Assembly: GCA_018714665.1 (NCBI GenBank)
Contig: DVNA01000021.1
Location: 1-6,835, forward strand
Reading direction: 5' to 3'
From: Candidatus Gallibacteroides avistercoris
GTDB taxonomy: Bacteria; Bacteroidota; Bacteroidia; Bacteroidales; CHK158-818
DNA length: 6,835 nucleotides
Positions 3,311 through 6,835 of the stretch are shown here, one piece after another. Under the pieces are notes generated by a model that did no database searches, was not told where the DNA came from, and was given only the letters and a program-made list of their open reading frames with translations. Each line of letters starts with the position of its first letter. Position 1 is the first letter of the stretch. Both the position numbers and the translations under genes were made by a program.

Positions 3311-5959
3311 CTACAATTTACGAACCACATTCATTAATTGCTCTCCTAACCCAATGGTATATCCTTGCGAGAAATAGACTACCCGGTTAAACGTATCGGC
3401 TATCAAAAACAGTGGAAGATTTTCTTTTCCTGTCAACTTCATATTTTCAACAATCATTCGTTGTACGGAACCATCGTCGTCTATGCCATAGACAATATTT
3501 TTCGGTAATCCCGGGAAATCGCTCTGCTTGAACTTCTGCATCTGATCTCGGGATGGAAACAGCAATATCATCTTCCTCCCCCAGGCATCAAAATCCGCAG
3601 CAACCGCAGCAATATCGCGTAAAGCATGATTGGTGGGCTCTTGGTTTACGCCCAATATCCCTACAACGAAATAACCTCGTCCAGTCGTATTCAACACCGT
3701 AGCAGGAGTCTCTTCTTCACCGGTTAATGCTGTAAATCCTGCCTCGGAATTAAACGACCCGATCACCTGAACATCTTTATTGTTTTCCCGCATAACCAAA
3801 TCTACGGTCGTCGTCTCTCCCTCTTTTATTTCAAAAAACAGGAGACGGCTCAATACTGACCCGCTCGCCATACGGGTTCCGGAAACCAACAGATAAATTC
3901 CTGTATCCAAAGATACAGGTTCCTTGAACGCCACATTCCAGGAACCGGCCTCCCCTTCGGGGAAGGTCAATAACTGTAACCGTCCGTCAACCAACTTCGA
4001 GAGGGTGAAATGTGTATAATACTGAGGGTTCGCAATCTGCTTTGAGGGAGTGAAATTGAGCCGCAAACTCCCTTGCGGGGAGAACATCCCGGCTCCGCTT
4101 TCAAAATTCACATCCACCCATGTACTGTCGCTGAAATATTGAGTTTTTCCGGTAACGGCATCTATGCGGGCAGGAACGCCACACGAACGGAGTACCGCCA
4201 CACAGAAAATATCCCGTGAATGGGTATCGGCCCTTCGCGAGCTCCACACCCCCGATGGGACAACCGGAATACGCTGAATATTGAGAGAATCTTCTATTTT
4301 TATATAATTTCTACACCATGACACCCATTTCGACGGATCCTCTCTTACTTGACGGATAAACGATTTATCCAGTTTTTTCAGAAAGTTTCCTTTATATTTA
4401 CTCAACAGTTCATTGGAAATCCGGGGATTCAACACGTATTGCGCCCAAAAATCACGCATCAAAGAGTCGCGACAGGGAAACGTATGTTTCAAACAGTCGT
4501 GCAATACATCTGCTGGGGTATCGCGTAAATCCTTGTCAGAAATCACCTCCAACAAAAGCATCGCATCTTCTCTTTTCTTATCCGGGACAGACGAAAGGAA
4601 AGAGGTGATCTCTGTATGGTTTCCCCGTGATTTAAGCAAAATCTCAACCGCTTTCGTTGAATCGACACCAACCTCCCGAGCAAATTTGATGGCTTCTTGT
4701 CGAGACAGGAAAGTTGAGACATATGCCGTCCGCACCGAATCTTCATATGCCAATCGCTTATTATTTATTTCCCGCTGTTCCGGCGATACTTCGACCGCAA
4801 GAACGGCTTCTTCGGGTGGAACAATGTTCAACGATAATCCGGAGAAATCTTTCGGTTCTTTTCTCAACACAATGGTCTTTACCGAATCTTTTTGCAACGA
4901 AACTTTTTCATACCCGAACAACCCTCCTTTGGATGCCCACACCAACATATCGCCTTTTCCGGCAGTCAGCGAAACCGTACCATTTGCATCGGTACGTTTA
5001 TCGGCCACCGTATAAAACTCTCCGTAATTATACACTTTAAATTCTACACGTGCATCTGAAAGGGGCTGTCCGGCAGTATCGCAAACCGTGATCTGTACCT
5101 TGGCCGTCTCTGCATAATTGCCGATAATGTTTATCTCTGTATAATTGGGGGTTATCGACATAACCTCTTCCGGGCCTGTATAACGTCCAAAGACCTTGGT
5201 ATGCATCAACATCCCGCGACTGGACGGAGCGTTGAACCATGCCAGATCCAAAACGGGCTCCGGCTCGCAAGCCCCCAGAAAATGCCATTTACCATCTACC
5301 CAGGCCTCTACCCAAGCGTGGTTGTCATCGGTATGGGCCCACCGAGGGGTATAGACCTGCCGGGCAGGAATCCCGACAGAACGCAAGGCTGCTACCAAAA
5401 AAGTAGATTCCTCTCCGCACCGTCCGTATGCCGTCTTTACCGAAGCTAACGGAGAACTGGTACGCTCGTCCGAGGGGGCATAAATCACTTTCTCATGACA
5501 CCAGTGGTTGACTTCGAGAACGGCATCGTACAACGACAGATTTATCACCCTGTCGCGCAATTCATTATAAAATATCCACCGTGAATCATCCAGATTCTCG
5601 TTATTTACCCGTACCGGCAACACAAAATGGCGAAAGATATCTTCGGGAATACGCTTTCCCCACGGCATCTCCTTGCGAGCATAGAACGACGAACGTATAT
5701 TGTTCAGATAATATTCTCCGCTATAATCGGTAACATCCCCTATCGGCATATAAGCATAAAGGAACATCAATGCCTCTTTTTCTTCAACTGTCAAAGGTAA
5801 TCTTAAAACAGAGAAAAGGTCCCCCTGAGACATGATCTCCTGCTTTTGCTGAAAATCCTGTTCAACCCTATCGCGGTAATTGGGGTCAGTTATAAAATGG
5901 TTTTCGCTGCAAGAAAGGAGCAACGGTAAACCCAGAATCAAAGAAAACAGTTTTTTCAT
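3311..5959 (-). CDS. Transglutaminase-like lipoprotein with degenerate second copy and thioredoxin-like tail
   Basis: The 882-residue protein starts at the ATG 5957-5959. MKKLFSLILGLPLLLSC forms a clear lipoprotein signal with the cysteine at 17, and GGAAGGT lies nine bases upstream; the longer frame to 6031 has no signal at its start. Residues about 54-236 hold a helical part and a transglutaminase-like domain with the expected Cys181 (GRCGEES), His214 (DNHAWVEAW) and GACEPEP at 229-235, where an acidic residue would complete the triad. Such domains act as cysteine proteases, amidases or cross-linking enzymes; the substrate is unknown. Residues about 284-358 look like an Ig-like or carboxypeptidase-regulatory fold. 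Residues about 458-625 repeat the helical/transglutaminase module but carry Thr579 and Ser612 at the Cys and His positions. A beta-rich part follows (about 631-736). Residues about 761-882 resemble a thioredoxin fold without cysteines. It lies 101 bases downstream of the GH31 gene on the same strand. It probably acts in the periplasm or on the outer membrane. Confidence 0.85.
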   Translation of the reverse strand: MKKLFSLILGLPLLLSCSENHFITDPNYRDRVEQDFQQKQEIMSQGDLFSVLRLPLTVEEKEALMFLYAYMPIGDVTDYSGEYYLNNIRSSFYARKEMPWGKRIPEDIFRHFVLPVRVNNENLDDSRWIFYNELRDRVINLSLYDAVLEVNHWCHEKVIYAPSDERTSSPLASVKTAYGRCGEESTFLVAALRSVGIPARQVYTPRWAHTDDNHAWVEAWVDGKWHFLGACEPEPVLDLAWFNAPSSRGMLMHTKVFGRYTGPEEVMSITPNYTEINIIGNYAETAKVQITVCDTAGQPLSDARVEFKVYNYGEFYTVADKRTDANGTVSLTAGKGDMLVWASKGGLFGYEKVSLQKDSVKTIVLRKEPKDFSGLSLNIVPPEEAVLAVEVSPEQREINNKRLAYEDSVRTAYVSTFLSRQEAIKFAREVGVDSTKAVEILLKSRGNHTEITSFLSSVPDKKREDAMLLLEVISDKDLRDTPADVLHDCLKHTFPCRDSLMRDFWAQYVLNPRISNELLSKYKGNFLKKLDKSFIRQVREDPSKWVSWCRNYIKIEDSLNIQRIPVVPSGVWSSRRADTHSRDIFCVAVLRSCGVPARIDAVTGKTQYFSDSTWVDVNFESGAGMFSPQGSLRLNFTPSKQIANPQYYTHFTLSKLVDGRLQLLTFPEGEAGSWNVAFKEPVSLDTGIYLLVSGTRMASGSVLSRLLFFEIKEGETTTVDLVMRENNKDVQVIGSFNSEAGFTALTGEEETPATVLNTTGRGYFVVGILGVNQEPTNHALRDIAAVAADFDAWGRKMILLFPSRDQMQKFKQSDFPGLPKNIVYGIDDDGSVQRMIVENMKLTGKENLPLFLIADTFNRVVYFSQGYTIGLGEQLMNVVRKL

Positions 5960-6028
5960 GACATTTTTACCTTCCAATATGCTCATATACAATTCCGGTA
6001 TATTTTTTCCAGAACTTCTATGATCTGT

Positions 6029-6036
6029 CAAATATA
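6029..6036 (-). promoter_or_regulatory. Possible -7 promoter box for the transglutaminase-like gene
   Basis: Read leftward TATATTTG matches the Bacteroides TAnnTTTG box in the 101-base gap after the GH31 gene. It would give a leader of about 60 bases. The nearest upstream TTTG is only 11 bases away, too close for a standard -33 element. The gene could therefore have its own promoter or depend on read-through from the GH31 gene; no terminator is visible between them. Confidence 0.3.
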
Positions 6037-6060
6037 AACAGCATAGTCAAACAATGGCTC

Positions 6061-6835
6061 TCATAACTTAATTTGCAGAGCCTCTCCTGAATAGTTAATT
6101 TGTTTGGACGGGGTAGCGCTATTCACTCCTATCCCGTTCGTTTCATCGACCACTACGATATGGAATGTTTTATCCTTTTGTACACCCGGGAAATCCCCCT
6201 TCCGATCGGAAATATTCAGGGTATTCGATTGGTCGTTCCACGTAAACTCGATGGTGGCATATTTCCCTTGTTCGTAATCGTAGGTTTCTCCATCGTCTTC
6301 ATAATAGACAAACGAAGCATCTCCTCCTTTATAAATTCTTATTTCCACAGGGTCGGTACTCTGCTCATTGGCATACTGGATGGAAGGGCCCATCGGCAGG
6401 ATGGTACCGGCTTTTACAAACAACGGGAATATATCCAGCGGATACTCTTTGGTTACGCTTCGTCCCCCTTTATAAACGGTTCCTGTCCAGAAATCATACC
6501 ATTTCGTTCCGGATGGCAGGTAGGTACTCTGCAAGAAATTCTGCTTGTTATCTTCCTGTTCTTTTTGAAGCTCATCCGGAAGCCTCCATGCCAGTTTTAC
6601 TTCCGATCCGCCTCCCTCCTGGAAATAATCTACCCGCACATCGTACTCTTTTCCTTTTTCAAAAGTAATGCGTTTGGAGACGTGTCTTGCCGGAGCTACT
6701 TCCCACGATTCGAGTACCAGTTCGTCGTCAATCCATACCCTGGCTCCGTCATCTACCACAAGGCTCAACTCATATTCTCCCGATACAGGAGGCAGGATTT
6801 TTCCTTGCCAACGCATACTGAAATAATAAAACGAG
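6061..6835 (-). CDS. GH31 alpha-glycosidase (alpha-xylosidase or alpha-glucosidase type), C-terminal part with PA14
   Basis: This is the last 257 residues; the start lies beyond the right edge and the frame is open there (SFYYFS before MRWQGK). The segment to about base 6580 is a PA14 domain (GEYELSLVVDDGARVWIDDE). It is followed by the GH31 C-terminal beta domain (YLPSGTKWYDFWTG, then PLDIFPLFVKAGTILPMGP) and a DUF5110-like module (YYEDDGETYDYEQGKYATI). GH31 enzymes release alpha-linked glucose or xylose from non-reducing ends of glycans. PA14-bearing versions are known in Bacteroidetes xyloglucan alpha-xylosidases, which suggests that role, but the catalytic aspartates lie outside the window and the substrate cannot be read here. 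The PA14 sits between the barrel and the C-terminal domain. It is intact and on the same strand as the next gene, so the two may be co-transcribed. Confidence 0.9.
   Translation of the reverse strand, partial: SFYYFSMRWQGKILPPVSGEYELSLVVDDGARVWIDDELVLESWEVAPARHVSKRITFEKGKEYDVRVDYFQEGGGSEVKLAWRLPDELQKEQEDNKQNFLQSTYLPSGTKWYDFWTGTVYKGGRSVTKEYPLDIFPLFVKAGTILPMGPSIQYANEQSTDPVEIRIYKGGDASFVYYEDDGETYDYEQGKYATIEFTWNDQSNTLNISDRKGDFPGVQKDKTFHIVVVDETNGIGVNSATPSKQINYSGEALQIKL

Noticed and set aside
4413..5040. Long + strand frames inside the transglutaminase-like gene
   Set aside because: They are antisense to an intact 882-codon gene with clear domains and show no features of their own.
1..6835. CRISPR arrays, tRNA or rRNA genes, complete insertion sequences
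   Set aside because: No regularly spaced repeats of CRISPR length, no cloverleaf or rRNA sequence and no transposase were seen on either strand.

Overview
The window looks like a piece of a gut Bacteroidales chromosome (Bacteroides/Parabacteroides type). The reasons are a GH31 alpha-glycosidase with PA14 and DUF5110-like parts, Bacteroidetes-style lipoproteins, TAnnTTTG-type -7 promoter boxes, A/T-rich spacers, and the start of a Bacteroides-type tyrosine recombinase beside a Bacteroides-type MobV relaxase. The genus cannot be fixed from the sequence alone.

Layout. (1) 1-930: an intact + strand lipoprotein of unknown function, closed by a strong bidirectional terminator. (2) 931-2268: a leftward cluster of four small, tightly packed genes: two intact membrane proteins at the ends, with a broken membrane protein and a broken zinc-ribbon protein between them. 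The two broken genes carry three apparent single-base frameshifts. (3) 2269-3310: the wreck of a mobilizable element. The first ~43 codons of an integrase are joined at about 2774 to the middle of a MobV relaxase, which has its own frameshift. The joined piece lies between two direct copies of the ten-base core GTANNTTTGC. To its right is a gene-free stretch full of short repeats. (4) 3311-6835: two intact leftward genes. These are the C-terminal part of a GH31 glycosidase (cut by the window edge) and, 101 bases downstream, an 882-residue lipoprotein with an active-looking transglutaminase-like domain, a second degenerate copy of it, and a cysteine-free thioredoxin-like tail.

The two flanks are ordinary and intact, so the frameshifted middle (about 930-3310) is best read as a decaying accessory island between conserved chromosomal genes. 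I see no convincing complete new system. The parts most worth a second look are the cluster of small membrane proteins with a zinc-ribbon gene, the integrase/MobV junction with its flanking att-like cores, and the internal duplication in the transglutaminase-like protein.
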